Shown here piece after piece: positions 35,977-49,040 of a stretch of 64,000 nt of DNA (positions within the stretch are counted from its first letter, which is position 1; each line of letters starts with the position of its first letter). The position numbers and the translations under genes are program-made. Under the pieces are notes generated by a model. That model was not told where the DNA came from. It did not search any database and was given only the letters and a program-made list of their open reading frames with translations. Source of the DNA: Albugo candida (lineage: Eukaryota > Oomycota > Peronosporomycetes > Albuginales > Albuginaceae); contig CAJNAR010000147.1 in the NCBI GenBank assembly GCA_905220665.1, positions 1-64,000 of the forward strand, in the 5' to 3' direction.

Positions 35977-38381
35977 ATGGTCCAAGTCGACATATCGACA
36001 CAACCAAGGGTGCTAACGTCCACTTGTAGTGACGTGGCAACCCTCATGAGTCACCCTATTTTGGGTGATTGCATGATTGTTGATGTGTCATCACCCCTAT
36101 GTGATGACGTAAAGTAACCCCACCCCCAGTGTGACGGTACAGGTTAATACCGGGGGTACATGCGGTACTGTCGTTGCCTCGTCACAGGGTGACTCAAAGG
36201 CAACTGCAAGTGTGGATGACACTAAAACTCTCACTTTGGCTGACCTTATCAAGTGACAGGAGTCCTTGCGTAAGGATCAGGCTAGAGCTCGGGCGAATTT
36301 TCGCCTGGAGCTCCCGAAGCCGAAAGCCTCGGACATCGAGTCTATTATGCGATTGTATGATGATGGACAACATCCCGAGTGGTCGGTTCTGGCAGAAAAG
36401 CTGGAGTCAGCGATGCCTTTTAAGGTCTCCAAAGCCACCTTTTCTATGACTCTGGAAAAAGGTCAAGCGTTGGTGCGTACACCAAACGGAAAAATCCTGT
36501 CTTCCCTTATGAAAAATCAGGGGAATCCAGTTTTCGAGAGCCTACTGGAGAGCAAAGCCATTGCTCAAGTATCAAAGATGCCTGGTGGCAATCTTCGAGC
36601 GATGTTTTCCACCGAGGATGCGTGTCAACAGCTGGAGTGCCAGCGTATAACCATCCTCGGGTCTCAATACTTTTTTCGGGAGTACGATTATCTCGAATCA
36701 AAATACTACCTAGATATATTTGGAGTGGGCGTGGAGGAAGAACGTATCCCGATTTTACGTTCCCTTCACAGTCTAGGATGTCCAGTAGTCTTTGCTACTT
36801 TCCGCGAAACTGTTCCGTGCAAGAGTGTCGTGATGTCGACGTGGAGAGTGTACTTTAGTACTCCTACGTGCCCTCCACAGCTGGTCCGCATCGGTAAAGT
36901 ATGCGAACAAATTGCATACAAAAAGTTGCTTTATCCTGTGCGAGGAAAAAACGCTCCTATCCCTTCGGAACGACCACGTTTTGGTCAACGTGGCCCTTAT
37001 TGTTTGGATTTGGGTGCTACATCTACCACGGTACCACGGCAACAACAATCCAACAAGCAAAAGAAAAATCAAAACCACAATCAAAATCAACCGCAACAAA
37101 TACCGAAACAGCAACCAAAACAAACAAGCACGCCAACGGCGCTCGTGGTGGCACCACAAACGGTAGTGAAGCCAGTTCTCAATCAAGAATTGGAGGCGAG
37201 GAAACCTGAACGGAAGTTATCCGATCAAATCTCGTTGGAGTTTAATACTCCCCCAGCTATCACATCACCAGGGGCATCAGCCCTATTGCAGCCCTCTCCT
37301 CCCATCATCCAGCTGACCAGTCAGTCATATTCAAAGCCACAGGTGGAGCGGGATGGGGATATATCCATGAAGTTGGCATGAACGAGTAGAAAACGTAACC
37401 GGGTGGAGCCGTTCGAACAAATGGTCTCAAAGCACCACCTCTTGCGCTTACAAAGTTAGCGACGAGTAACTATTTTCTGTACTCGCAACTATGGAGGTGG
37501 AGATCGAAGAAGTCAAAGCGGTTGCCAATCCGAAGAATGGTAATTGCGCTTAAATTATCCCCGTGTAAGCACGGATGCCAGAAGAGGTGGCTACCTCGAA
37601 AGAAGCGGCACACTTTTATCAGAAGCGACATACAACAATCGAGAAATCGAAGCGACCAACCCAAGCTGGTGAAATAGGGGAGCTAATGGAAATCGATTCC
37701 AAAAATTCCCTTCACTCGCTCCGACCAGACAAGTTGGTTCAAGCGGAAGCTTGCATCCCTCATGTGCGGAAGCTAATCCAGTTCTGCACAAATCCGGACA
37801 TGTGTATACTCGCGTGTATGGAGTCGAATGATAAAGCTTTGGATAAAGTGGCGCATCTACTTAAGATAAATCGCGTTTTAGCAACACACAATCTCGGCGA
37901 AGATGTTACGTTTGCGACGCGATGGAGTCGCCACGTTGGTGGAAAAGTTTCCTCCAAGCGATCTGTTTTGTTCGAGAAAGTAATGTCGTGGTGGACGTCA
38001 GTGCCGGACTTCGTTATCGGTTTGACTCGAGCAACGAAAGCACTCGCGCTGTTGGAACTTTTATTTATGTGTACTGCTCCGACATTCTACACAAACGATC
38101 ACTGGATCCAATATCTCACCAATGGACCAGTAATTTGGATTCCGCGTCATCATTGTCGTTTACTTCCAACCAATGTGATCATATCCTTCTTCGCCTCCGA
38201 CGTGGGCATAAAGTGTTGGTCTCAATGGTTCGGAGGTAGATGGCGTGGACTTCTCCAAGGTGACATCGCTGAGCTTTTCGTCAATCTCAGCAATTTCCCA
38301 GAGGAATATACAAAACTTCACCTCTCACAACAAGATGGTGAAATGCGGTTGATTTCTGGTCCACTTCGTCTTGAATGCTAA
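35977..38381 (+). pseudogene. LINE copy 2 ORF1, broken
   Basis: Starts at ATG 35,977 (MVQVDISTQPRVL). A stop falls at about 36,115, and an in-frame TGA at 36,253 replaces the Ser codon of copy 1 (KSQESLRKD). A long open part follows (about 36,266-37,381, 371 codons) with the conserved FFREYDYLESKYYLDIFGV block, RPRFGQRGPYCLDLG and a Gln/Asn/Thr-rich linker. A TGA at about 37,379 and further frame changes precede a second open block (37,575-38,381) ending in RLEC, including WIPRHHCRLLP and DVGIKCWSQWFGG. The first ATG-like start of the long block is really TTG, so it is not an independent gene. Confidence 0.75.
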
Positions 38382-38401
38382 GGGCTCCTCGATTATTTTA
38401 A

Positions 38402-41400
38402 CGTGGAACAATATGGTCATCTTTTTATCGGCCACATCCTATCACAACACTCCATTTGTTGTGTTCAAGAAACCAAGTTTCACGATCGCAACCAACTGGA
38501 CTCAATTCAGCTTTTAGTATCCTCAAAAATGTAGCACAAAATGTTTGTCAATGACCACAACAGTGCTTTTCTCCATCCGACTTCATGACAATCCTTCGTT
38601 CAGACTTTCCCGGTTACTCAACAGCTGAAGAACTCACCGATCGAAGCATTCGAAATCATTATTTGGTTTTGCGTCTTATCATTCACGATGCACCGGTGTA
38701 TATTCACAATGTATATGCACCGGTCAAGGCTGAGGAACGAGTGGGTTTTTATGAGTTATTGCTTTCCAACACTTTCATATCGACCGCAACACATATCGTA
38801 TTTGGTGATTTCAACACCCCACTCGATCTAGCTATCGATGCTTCGAGTGGAACAATTCGACATGAACCAAGTCGATTAGCGTGTTTGGAATGGCTTTCAC
38901 AGTTGGGTGTGGTAGACGCTTGGCGAATCCAACATCCGACTGAAAAAGTATTTGCAGGACCATTACCGCGCAAGAATCGACTTGAGGATATTTGCATGTC
39001 GGAAGTGCTATTCAATATGGTATACAAAACCTCTGAGTATTTTCGTCCACGACATGCCGGAGATCATCCGGCACAAAAAGTAACTTCTGCAAATCCAACT
39101 CAGTCTCCGGGTCGAGGATATTGAGAATGTTGATTACGACTATTTGAGTATTCTAAAGTTGTCGAAGCAATCAAATTGGAAGCGATTTTGGTGCTCGAAC
39201 AGTTACGGACAACTTCGAATCCCGGTAAAATGTGGGAAAGTTGGAAGACGAAAATCAAGAAACAGCTTCAAAGCATTGAACAAAAGGCTGCAAAAGATAG
39301 CCGACGTGATGTTGAGTCTAGCCAACGTGTTTTGGAAGTCGCAGCAGCTCGATATCGCATCCAAGACACCAATGAGTCACGGTATTTTTACGAATCGAGT
39401 CTCCAACAATTTAGAATTTCAGTCGAAAACAACGCGAAATACAACCAAGATGAAAGCTTCGACCATCACGTGAAGCATATGGAGAACTTGTCCAAGCATT
39501 TTTTGCGCCCTCCGGATAGTTCTTGTCGTCGCGTGCCGATCGAAAATGTCATCAAAAAATGCGGTGCCGTGACATCGAACCCGAGGGAGATTATTGACGA
39601 ATTCAGAGATCATTGGGGTGGTGTCATGGGCTCTGTTTATAGCTCTCAGACCGACTCAAATGTTCCAAGTGAAAGAAAGCAAAAAAAGTTACTCGATTCG
39701 ATTCAAGTTTCACTTGCCTCAGTAGAGCAAGACCGTCTCTCCACTCGGTTAAGTACGACCGAGATGGCGGAAGCGATCAAGCACATGCGGAGTAGTTCTT
39801 CTCCAGGTATGGATGGACTACCAGCTGCATTTTATCAGCTCGATACGGAAACGTTTGGCGAGTGTCTAAAGATCGTGTTCGAATATCAGCTGGAACGAGG
39901 AATTTCACTCCGATCACAACGTCACTCAGCAATCACACTTTTATACAAAAAAGGATCACGAGGTGATCCTGTCAACTATCGCTCGATCGCCCTGCTTTGC
40001 GTCGATGTGAAAGTACTTTCAGAAGTGTTGGCGTATCGATTGCAACGTTTTTTGCCAAAATTGATCCATCAAGATCAAAAAGAATTTGTGCGAGGAAGGT
40101 CGATGCATCACCATATTCGACATCTCACCGACATCCAAGACTTGGTCACTCATTGTGGTGAGGAAGCTTATGCGACTTTTCTCGACTTTGAGAAAGCTTA
40201 TGATCGAGTCAATTGGACGTACATGTTTCGCGTTTTGGAAAAAACGGGCGTTGGAAAAAGTTTCATCGACTGGGTTCGTCTTTTGTACACTACCACAAAG
40301 GCGCAGTTGATAATTTATGGAAATATCACACCGTCCATCACACCACAACGTGGAGTCAAACAATCTATCAGCATTACTTTTTCTGATGACGATCAAACCT
40401 TTGGGAAATTTACTTCGTCAACATGAAGAACATGGCATTTGGATTAATGGCGCGACTGTCGCAACTGGATTATTTTTTGCGGACGATTCGACATTGCTTT
40501 CAGAGACACCAAATGGTGTTTTGACGCAACTCGAACTCGTCCAAGTCTATTGCGATGGATCGGGTGCGAAACTCAACTTGAGTAAATCATCCTTGCTCTC
40601 GTTGAATCGGACCAAGCCATGTCCACGTATTCCCAACTTGACCATAATGGGTCCGGAGGATTCGGTCAAGTATTTGGGTATCCCGTTCGGCCAAAAACCA
40701 ACTCACTTGATGGTTATTTCAACTCTCGACAAGCGTTTTTACGATGGGTTTGGTGTATGGTTCCGACGAGCAAGAACTGTTCGTGGTCGACTACTGGTTG
40801 CGCAGACGATGATTTAATCACGTCTGTGACATTACACGATGCACGTGGACATACCAGCAATGACTATTCGACAGTGGCAATCGATGTTAAATCGATTTGT
40901 GCTTGGTCGAAAACACAAAAAAGATTCAAAAGATGTTCCCATACTCATCAAAGAGTTTTTATATCTTCACCGACAAGATGGTGGACTACAAGTTCCTTTT
41001 TTGGTGGGAAGCTTAAAACTACAACGTAGTCAATTCCTTCAGCAGTTCGCATCCGACGCGTCAACAATCATTCCTGCGAATTGGACAACTGCTTCGACGG
41101 AATTATTACAACTTATCCAACCTTCCTTTGGAACACACAAGCCGATGGATATATTCACCATCGCACCACATCGATGGGAAAATGGTTCACTGGGAAAGCA
41201 CATCTTCATGGCGGAAACACGCATTTAAAAAAAAAAATGTGGCACCAGATGGATTGGAGCATTTCAATATCAGACTTAAATGTTTCACAACGCCGTCAGT
41301 ACTACATGGAACAACCGATGTAGTTTCACTGCGACCAAAAGTCACATTACGAAGCTGCTACTAGTAATCCAAGTACGCAAAACGTTTGGTACAATCTTGG

Positions 41401-42706
41401 TATGGTGAACGAACCACATCGCACATTTCGGAAATCGTTCGCTACGCTTTTCGAGATGCGAAGTCTGCAAGACTTTTTTCGGAAAGGCGACATATGGCCA
41501 ACGAAGGAAGATTTCGTCGCCAACTATTACAACGACGAAGAGCTGAACACATCGGAAATGTCTGAAGAAAAGTTGCTGAGTCGACTTACAATGAAGTCAC
41601 TCAGATTCTCCAGCGTATCCACTCGACGATTGGTATCATTACTTGGATCACACCAACCACAAGTGGCAGATCGTTTTATATGAGAGTACAATGCAAGGAG
41701 ACGAAACAATATTTTTTCATCTATTCCACACTCACAACTCTCACGAATCGTCTGGAAACCTCCCGAACCAACCAAGAGTCATCCGATGTCGACACATTGG
41801 TCATCACGGGAGAGATCGGACGCACTGGATTCAGAACGAGTCCGAACTTTTATGGCGACTTCAAGGCATCTTCGAAAACGTGTATTACCTATTGACGAAG
41901 ATCTACAGTTTCGTCTATCCTTTCGTATGCTGCCGGTTCGATCTCGTTTCTGGTTCATAAAGGATATTCAGCCCGACATTATATTGTGCACGCAGCCTTC
42001 GTGTGGGGCAGTGGAATCCGATCAATATCTCTCTTCAAGGTGCGATCACACGGCACAGTTATGGAGGGAGTTGCTTCCTAGTTGGGATCAGTTTTTCTCC
42101 TCTCGACCACCTTGGACGCATACTGCATGTGCAATCGTACCAGCACTACGGTCAGATTGGAAAGCTTATCAGCAAATTATATCGGATGTATGGCTTGCAT
42201 TGCAAGCGGTGACACTGCACTTGTTTTGGAAAGATCGGAATCGTCGTTTGTTCGATCATCGATCAGCAACTCCGACAGTTCCAGCACTTTCTGTGATCTA
42301 CACCACGTTTAGTGCGCACGTTCCGTACTTTCGAAGACAGTGTTACGACCACGAGGAACGCATTCGGCCTGCAAAGGTGCTGGATCAACTCGAAACGCAA
42401 GGATCATTTTGTGGACTTTCAGAAGCCGAAGATCATTACTGCGGGCACGGCATAGACAAGTCAAAATACAAGTGCAACTCAGATCCTAGTCCTAGTTGGC
42501 TGGTTATGGTCACCGTAGTGTGGCGCACACCAATATACAAATCACGGTACTTTTGGACCATTTTTACAACTTTACAGCATTTACAAGCTGGATACAGTCT
42601 CGTGTTAAGGGTGCTGAGGCTACGACGATACGGGATTATCAACGAGAAGACATTTTATCATCTCTCACGAAAGGTTTTTTATATGTGTATATATGTTATC
42701 TAAGAT
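38402..42706 (+). pseudogene. LINE copy 2 ORF2 (endonuclease-reverse transcriptase), broken
   Basis: The endonuclease has lost its LTVNVNGF start through a ~39-bp deletion. It continues with CCVQETKF and, after the frameshift at about 38,585, VYIHNVYAP and FGDFNTPLD. The RT is open from 39,176 to 40,426 (416 codons, with FLDFEKAYDRV and GVKQ). It then shifts frame at the same place as copy 1 (between GVKQ and LSALLFLM, about 40,360) before FADDSTLL (about 40,476-40,499). After more breaks, the C-terminal frame at 41,786-42,703 carries CTQPSCGAVESDQY and CDHTAQLW, a zf-RVT-type zinc-binding motif. Copy 1's premature stop after MFRVLE is absent here. Confidence 0.88.
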
Positions 42707-42766
42707 AGCCTAGGCAACTAGAGAAGTCAGTTAGTCTAATCCTAGTAATGTAGACACCTTCAACTG

Positions 42767-44614
42767 ATGCTAGCATTCATACCGTCAGAATCAAGCGGCT
42801 GGTCCTAATGACGTCTGGCGGGTTACTGAAGTCTCTTTTTCGTCCCGATTATAAGCGATCTTGTTATTTCACTTGTCTGATCTTCCCACCTCCGGCTTAA
42901 AGCACTGACCGAATTGCAAGGCCCAAGCTGCCTCTTATTCCTATACTAATCTGGAGACAGAGACTATCGGTCCAACTATCGCCGTTTTTATACTCGATCA
43001 AGATGCCAAATTTGACCCCAAAATCAAGGTGAATAGTCAATTTTATTCTCCCGATCCCCTACATACTGTTTAAACCGTTTTTGTTCGGTTCAGAAACTTT
43101 GTAATTCTTCCACCGATTCCTTGACCTCCAGTCATATAACTTAGTCGCCTATATATATTACTCTGGTACTATACTCTTCGGCTGTTTTGAAACTATCAAC
43201 AGTGTCGATCGTATTGTACTCTCCTCATTCTACCTTTGAGCTTGAAATATGTGTCGTAGGACACGCACTTGCATCATATCAGTGTCACATCTACATGTAA
43301 TGATGGTTTCCCTCAGTTGGTCTTCAAATTAGGTTCCGATGTTCGCCAGGGCAGCCAATTCCCTCTGGTCTCCTCGCTATCATTATTGATTCCTTCCTTC
43401 CTTCTTTACATTCGATCGTACACCGATATGGCATTTATGGACATACCTCCTGCCATCCCCCTCACTTTTGCGCTAATCTCACTAGTCTTCTATCCGATCT
43501 TTGCCACGCACAGCCTATCTCCATCACTTCAATAACTTCTCCTCAGCGCTTTTTTATGGCCTTGATTTTTTTCCAAATCAGTAATCCTTCTCGTTCTATC
43601 TTGGAACATACACCACAACACGCCTTCTTCTCGTCCACGCGACTCCGTGATGTTCGTGTTAGCGGCCTAAGATCGACCGCTAAACCCATTGGAATCTCTT
43701 ATCGGTTCATTACCGTATGACTCCTTGGCGCTGGCGTGCCCGAACATACCGAGGCAGATTCTTCATTTTCTCTGGCTTGAAAAACGACTCACGCTTGATA
43801 TCGGAGAACCATTTGACACTACGTAGCATCACACAGTATGTATTGAGCTTCAGTTTGTCGCCAATTTAGTCATCATCGACTGAATTTCTGCCATTTTATC
43901 CGTTAACTACTTGAAATATGTTTCTGTTCCACTAATTGTAATATCTTAAGTGGTCGACCAGATCGATGGCATACCTCTTGGAATTGGATATAGACATTTT
44001 TGTCAGGTGCTTTATATTCATAAAAGTATAATGCAGAGGTACTCTCTTGTGCTCTAAATTACGTTGGATCATTCACACTCTGCTTAAATTAGCCGCGGTC
44101 TAATGTGCATACACTAGCATTATCAGACTGAGAAGAGCCTCGGTTTAGCATTGTCATCAACTCCGAATATTTCGATGTGAACATTTTTGTTCTTTTCTGT
44201 CGCTAATATTCTTCACGTTGATCACTTTTGTCTCTTCGTCGCCTAATTTAGTTACCCTCCTCATGGAATGAACTTAATCAAGCAATTCTCCATCATATTC
44301 CCCTATTTAGGGAAAAGCTAATAGCCGCGAAAACTTCGAGGAGAAAGCAACATTCTTCTTGCAGCACAATTCTAAGTAAGTAAAAGTACAGGTGCCGAAA
44401 TTTGCAAAGGTTTTGTAGGGGCCCTCATGGTTTATACTTCATAGGCTTTTGTAACACGGATAGCCAGTACGTCTAGAGTCTGGCATTGCATAGAATTCAG
44501 CCGCTTTCTTTTATCAATGGCTACACTATTGACAATGAGAGCTAGCAATAATTGGGATTAATACAGAATAGCCGCACGCTAATTGGTCAATTACCCGTAG
44601 ATAGAAGTTGGAAC
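42767..44614 (+). mobile_element. Very old LINE-type reverse transcriptase relic plus spacer
   Basis: About 43,270-43,535 keeps an L1-like RT core pattern (FPQLVFKLGSDVRQGSQFP then SLLIPSFLLYIRS, compared with the usual GVRQGCPL-APLLF), with no intact catalytic box. Possible further RT remnants continue to about 43,950. It differs from the two local LINE copies. The remainder up to the NOC3 start holds nothing recognised. Exact ends cannot be set. Confidence 0.45.
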
Positions 44615-46912
44615 ATGACTGGAGTGAAGCACAAGTCAAAATGCAATTCTCGGTCTCGCCAACCTTATAAAAAGAGCAATGCAAGTGTTACACCACGCAA
44701 AATGAAGAATCGCAATGTTGGAACGCCAGTTCCACAGAAAAGCGATGAAGTTGAAATTGATGAAGACGACATCGCGTACTTTGAAGCTAATAAAAGCTCT
44801 TCCTCGTTTCTGTTACAGCTGAACGAGAAAACTTTGAGGTAGGTGCATCGCCACCTTTAGAAAATAATTAATATAGTCATTCATATTACTGATTTGAAAT
44901 AGGTCTGACGATGTCAAAGAGCCGAAACAGAAAGAAGTTGTGTCTCTGGAGGAAATTGAGTCGAAGAGTCGAAAAGCGGCATGGAACAAGAAAAGTCAAC
45001 AGCTGGAGAATAGACTCACGCAGAAGCTACCGCTGAAAAACTGGCTGGATGGAAGTGTTTTACCGAACCGGCAGTTGATACAAGATCTGGAGGAAGATTG
45101 TCACAATTCTGCTAGCGAGGAGACTCAGCCCGATATCAAAGTAGATACCAATGAACAAGAAGAAAGGAAAGCTGGTCGGTTCTTGCTCAATGATTCGCCC
45201 GAAGAAATCATGAAGACGTCAAGCGTCCAAATGAATTCGACAAAAATGGAGTCTTTAGCCGAATTAGAAGTTCTCCGAGAGCTTCGTATTAGTTCCAGAA
45301 AAGTGAAAATTGCCGAACTATGTGAAAGCATTTTGGAAAATCCCGAAGAGGCGCTTCGAAAACGTAAAGACCATCCCGAGCGCTGGAGCAAGCTAGAAGA
45401 GCTTCATCATGAGGGTATTTTGCAAGAACAAGATATCGTAATCCGTCAATTAGCGATGCTGTCAGAGCTTGCGATATTTTTGGATATTTTACCGGAATAT
45501 CGTATTCGAACTCCCTCTGAAGCTGACATGGAAACAAAAGTAGGGAAGCCTTTGTTGAAGAAAAAAGTACAGTCGCTACTTGAATCCGAGGTTAGCTTAC
45601 TACACGGCTATCAGACATTTCTCAAGTACTGCTCAAGCTTCGTCACCAATGCAGCCAAAAAAAAAGTGACCCCAGGTGTGGCCACACCCGCAGCAGCTCC
45701 TTCGAGTATGTCTTCAGCCGAACATCCATTGATAGAGACAGCAGTCAAGTGTCTGACGGAGTTACTGAAAGCAAAGTACTCATTCAACTTCCATCTGGAT
45801 CTTGTAAAGACTCTAATTCCTCTGGCCGATTCATCGTCCGGAACAATACGGCGGATGGCTTGTGATGCCTTCAAAGCGGTATTTTGTGCGGATAAAACAT
45901 ACCGAGTCTCTTCAAATATCGTGCAACAATTTGCTGCATACATCAGCCGGAAGAATTATCGAATCAAACGTGATATCGTGGACAGTCTGCTCGTTTTACC
46001 ACTCGATGTGACTATGCAAGCGGGCGAAAATGCACGAAAGCATGTCAAGTCAGATCGTAAGAAACGTCGGAAGTTGAAAAAGCATGGTGATAGCATCAAA
46101 ATGGGACTCAAGGAAGCCGAAGCGGTCGTTGATCCAGCTGAACGATCTAGAGCACAAGCAGATATCCTCCACGAAATTGTTTTGATTTATTTCCGAATAT
46201 TGAAGCAATCATGTGATTCTCAGATCATTCCATCCGTTCTTGAAGGTCTAAGCAAATTTGGCAATTTAATCAATCTGGACATTTTAATCGATCTGCTCAA
46301 CCTTCTCAAATCTTTACTACAGAAAATGACTCTATAACGGTGGCTATGTCGTGTATGAACGTTGTATTTCTACGACGAAAGGAGCTCACATTCGATCGAG
46401 TTGGCGCCTTCATCAAACGGATGTTGATAATCTCTTTATCAGCGGCACCACATCAGACTCTAGCGATACTGGCTACCATCAGAAGTCTATTTAATCGTTA
46501 CTCAAAGCTTCATCAATTGCTGGAAAGCGAAGTAGACCGTGTTGCATCCGGCGAATACCGAGCCGATGTGCAAGATCCGGACTTTGCAAATCCTTTCTCG
46601 AGCGCTTGCTGGGATCTGAGTCTATTAAAACGTCATTACCATCCCTTTGTCGCTTCATTTGCTAGCGAAACTGTGCAGGCAACACCAAATCTGCCTTCCG
46701 AAATGTCGCTGGCACTTTTGAAACGCTACGATACCACAGCGACAGGGCTATTCGTTCCCCCCGTTGCGATTCCAATGCAAAATCCGCTCCATGGAAAAAT
46801 AAAATGTCAGCAGTCAAGAAAGCGGAAGCGATCGAATGACCCGTATCGTGTTTTCATTGCGAATCCCATAACAAAGTCACCATTTCTTGAGTTTTGTCTC
46901 AAGTCAACATAG
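44615..46912 (+). CDS. NOC3: Nucleolar complex protein 3 (NOC3), with internal deletion/frameshift
   Basis: NOC3 family. The protein acts in pre-60S ribosome maturation and nucleolar-to-nucleoplasmic transport, and in yeast also in replication licensing. Exon 1 is 44,615-44,838 (ATG at 44,615, basic N-terminus then acidic EIDEDDIAYFE). The intron is 44,839-44,902 (64 bp) and exon 2 starts at 44,903. The NOC3 domain shows VIRQLAMLSELAIFLDILP and YRIRTPSE. The CBF/Mak21-type region shows VLEGLSKFGNLINLDILID. This frame stops at 46,335-46,337 (QKMTL), but the family continues in the adjacent frame from about 46,316 (ENDSITVAMSC, RRKELTFDRVGAFIKRM, LLKRHYHPFV) to the stop at 46,912. Compared with the family about 50 residues are missing at the junction, so this is either a damaged gene or an assembly error. 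Family assignment is firm; intactness is doubtful. Confidence 0.82.
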
Positions 46913-48972
46913 ATAAAGCAAAAAATAAGATGCTTGAGTTCGAATTGCTGACTGCACCGCTACCGGGCTCCAAGGTTCGTCTGGTTAGAATTATGTGGCT
47001 GGAATGGTACTCTCCATTTTCTGCAACATCTTCCATCAATCGATCACTTCGACAGATATGACCGGATACTTCGAAGCTTCCCTCCACTCCTCCTCCTTTT
47101 TAAGTATATTATTCTTACAAAAAAAGTCAAGACGAGCATTTCGTGGAATGCATACGCATCAATAATAAGCGGCCTCCATGCACATTTGCTACACGCATGA
47201 AACGTGACTATCAAAATATGAATACCGTGTCACATTGTCTGGAGCAACATTATTCCAGAGCACGAGCAAGATCATGACGGGAAGTACTCGAGGCCTTTTC
47301 CACTTTAATAACGATTTCCGACCGTTATAGAGTAAGGATCCATTCGAGATTGTTCAAAGCCAAGAAGCTTCTATATAGCCGTCCAGAAACCTGACATTAT
47401 CCATCAAGGCAGCGGACTCTCTCCACCATGATATTTCGGTATGCATCACAGTATGGAGCTTGTACATAGACGTTTGACTATTGAGCTGCTCTAATTCCGA
47501 TGAAGCAGCTCATACTGGCTATAGTAGTCTAAGTGGTGAAGACCCAGGCACCACCAGCGATGCTGCTTGCACGGTCTACAATATCGTTATAAAGTCCTCT
47601 GTTTCATACGGCTGTAACTAATAATATATCACAATGGAGTCTCAGAGACGCCAACTGTGTTGATGATTTTTCTTAGCTGGTGCACGAAGTATTTATTTGC
47701 ACTCCAGTGCTATGGCTTACGGCAGGGCGTGATCGACCTCGAAACGAAAATCAAAGTGCGCTTTGTGTTTTCGAGCCAATACAACCAATACTAACGGAAG
47801 GTCAAACGGGCTGTGTGTCTTTCAGCCTGATGCTCTTATGATCTGACCTTTTGATGACAAGAAGATTTAAATGCAAGCACTGTACGGGACTTGTATCTTT
47901 GTGTCACCGAAATACCACCAAGCGATATTGATATACTTTTGGACAAGAGATAATAGCAGGCATGGAATAAAGTTGAAGGAGGACATCCCGAATACGAACC
48001 ACACTCATTACGGCTGTCCTAAGCACCTTTGACTGCAAGACACTAGATCATGCAAAATCCACATCAATATAAAAAAATTGCAACTCGAAGGTTCCACCTT
48101 CGACGCGTCAAGCCGAGGTTGATTTACATCGGAAGTTCGATTAGTCGAGAAAGAGATAGGGGGTGTTTATGACCATTTTTTTTACCATTTGTGATTGAAA
48201 ACATGATAAAATATCAAAATCCATTACATCGCACCCCATCCACGAAACCTTGAACGAAACCTGCCATAAGAGAATAGGACCGCGAAGGAGAAGGTAGTGC
48301 ATGATCTCCTGACGAGCACCTAGGATGTGCGTTGTGATGCTAATCTACTAGCATATTCGTCTGACTGTGCAGGCTCTTGAATGAAGGGGGCAGCATATCT
48401 GAGTCCCCGAGATGCCGCTGCCTGCCGCGGACAATCACATTATCTCAGCAGCACAGACAGGATCAATACTGGTGGGATGCCCTGACACCGCTTGCTATAT
48501 CCCTTGGTGTAAAATGTGCGTCGATTTCGTTTCTCATTATCGCACTTGAAACATATCGATAAGTGAACTTAATGCCACATCAAGCTATGATGAGCTATTT
48601 TATATAGACGCGACCATTATAAGACTATCTTGACTCATCCACATCCTGCACCACTCTTAAAGCTTGACCTGTTTGACAATAGATGTCGCTCCTGCTGCAA
48701 AGCTTTATTATACCGACATCAAAGACTCGACCATCACGCATTACCAAAAGCTCTCAAAGTTGAGCTCATATGCGAGCAACAGCGGCTGTTGTTGGCATCA
48801 ACTTGACCAGTTGGCAGTGTTTCTCTGATTACACATTGCAGCATGTAACGATTCCGCATCAAGTATGGTGGCCATAACCGCTTTCAGATCTACGCACATC
48901 ATAACCTAGGAGCTAGTGTGCAAGGCTTATAATAATCTACAAGGTCTTTGACAAGTTAGCGTGTGGTACATG
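46913..48972. other. 2-kb intergenic region, nothing recognised
   Basis: Only short frames in all phases and no repeat or RNA gene that I can support. It separates NOC3 from the LRR gene and is the longest gene-free gap in the otherwise compact right-hand block. An eroded gene or transposon is possible. Confidence 0.4.
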
Positions 48973-49037
48973 AATTTCAGTATTGCTCGCATTTACGATT
49001 GCAAGTAAACCCTAATTGTGATGACCTAGAATATCAA
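48973..49037 (+). repeat. LRR-exon-like duplicate upstream of the LRR gene
   Basis: TTTCAG followed by a frame reading YCSHLRLQVNPNCDDLEYQ closely resembles the start of exon 4 of the gene just downstream (49,617-49,680: acceptor CCAG, then SLSHLRLQGNPICDHSEY). DNA similarity is high across CTCGCAT.TACGATT.CAAG.AAACCCTA..TGTGAT. Probably an internal exon copy or the last remnant of a tandem LRR gene. It is in frame with the downstream ATG, which I nevertheless take as the start. Confidence 0.55.
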
Positions 49038-49040
49038 ACT

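Larger units (their letters stand above)
35885..42766 (+). mobile_element. Non-LTR retrotransposon (LINE), copy 2, ~6.9 kb, inactive
   Basis: Same element as at 18,651-25,699, same orientation, same ends. Between about 38,385 and 41,735 it is nearly identical to copy 1 (a few changes per hundred bases or fewer). The 5' third (ORF1) and the last ~1 kb are clearly more divergent. Relative to copy 1 it lacks about 39 bp at 38,413, the start of the endonuclease. The C-terminal ORF2 segment (41,786-42,703) is still open for 305 codons, unlike in copy 1. Confidence 0.92.

Noticed and set aside
35518..36117. A 199-codon ORF spanning gypsy and LINE sequence as a fusion gene
   Set aside because: It simply reads through the junction of the gypsy chromodomain region, the tRNA-like fragment and the LINE ORF1 start. 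No sign of selection.
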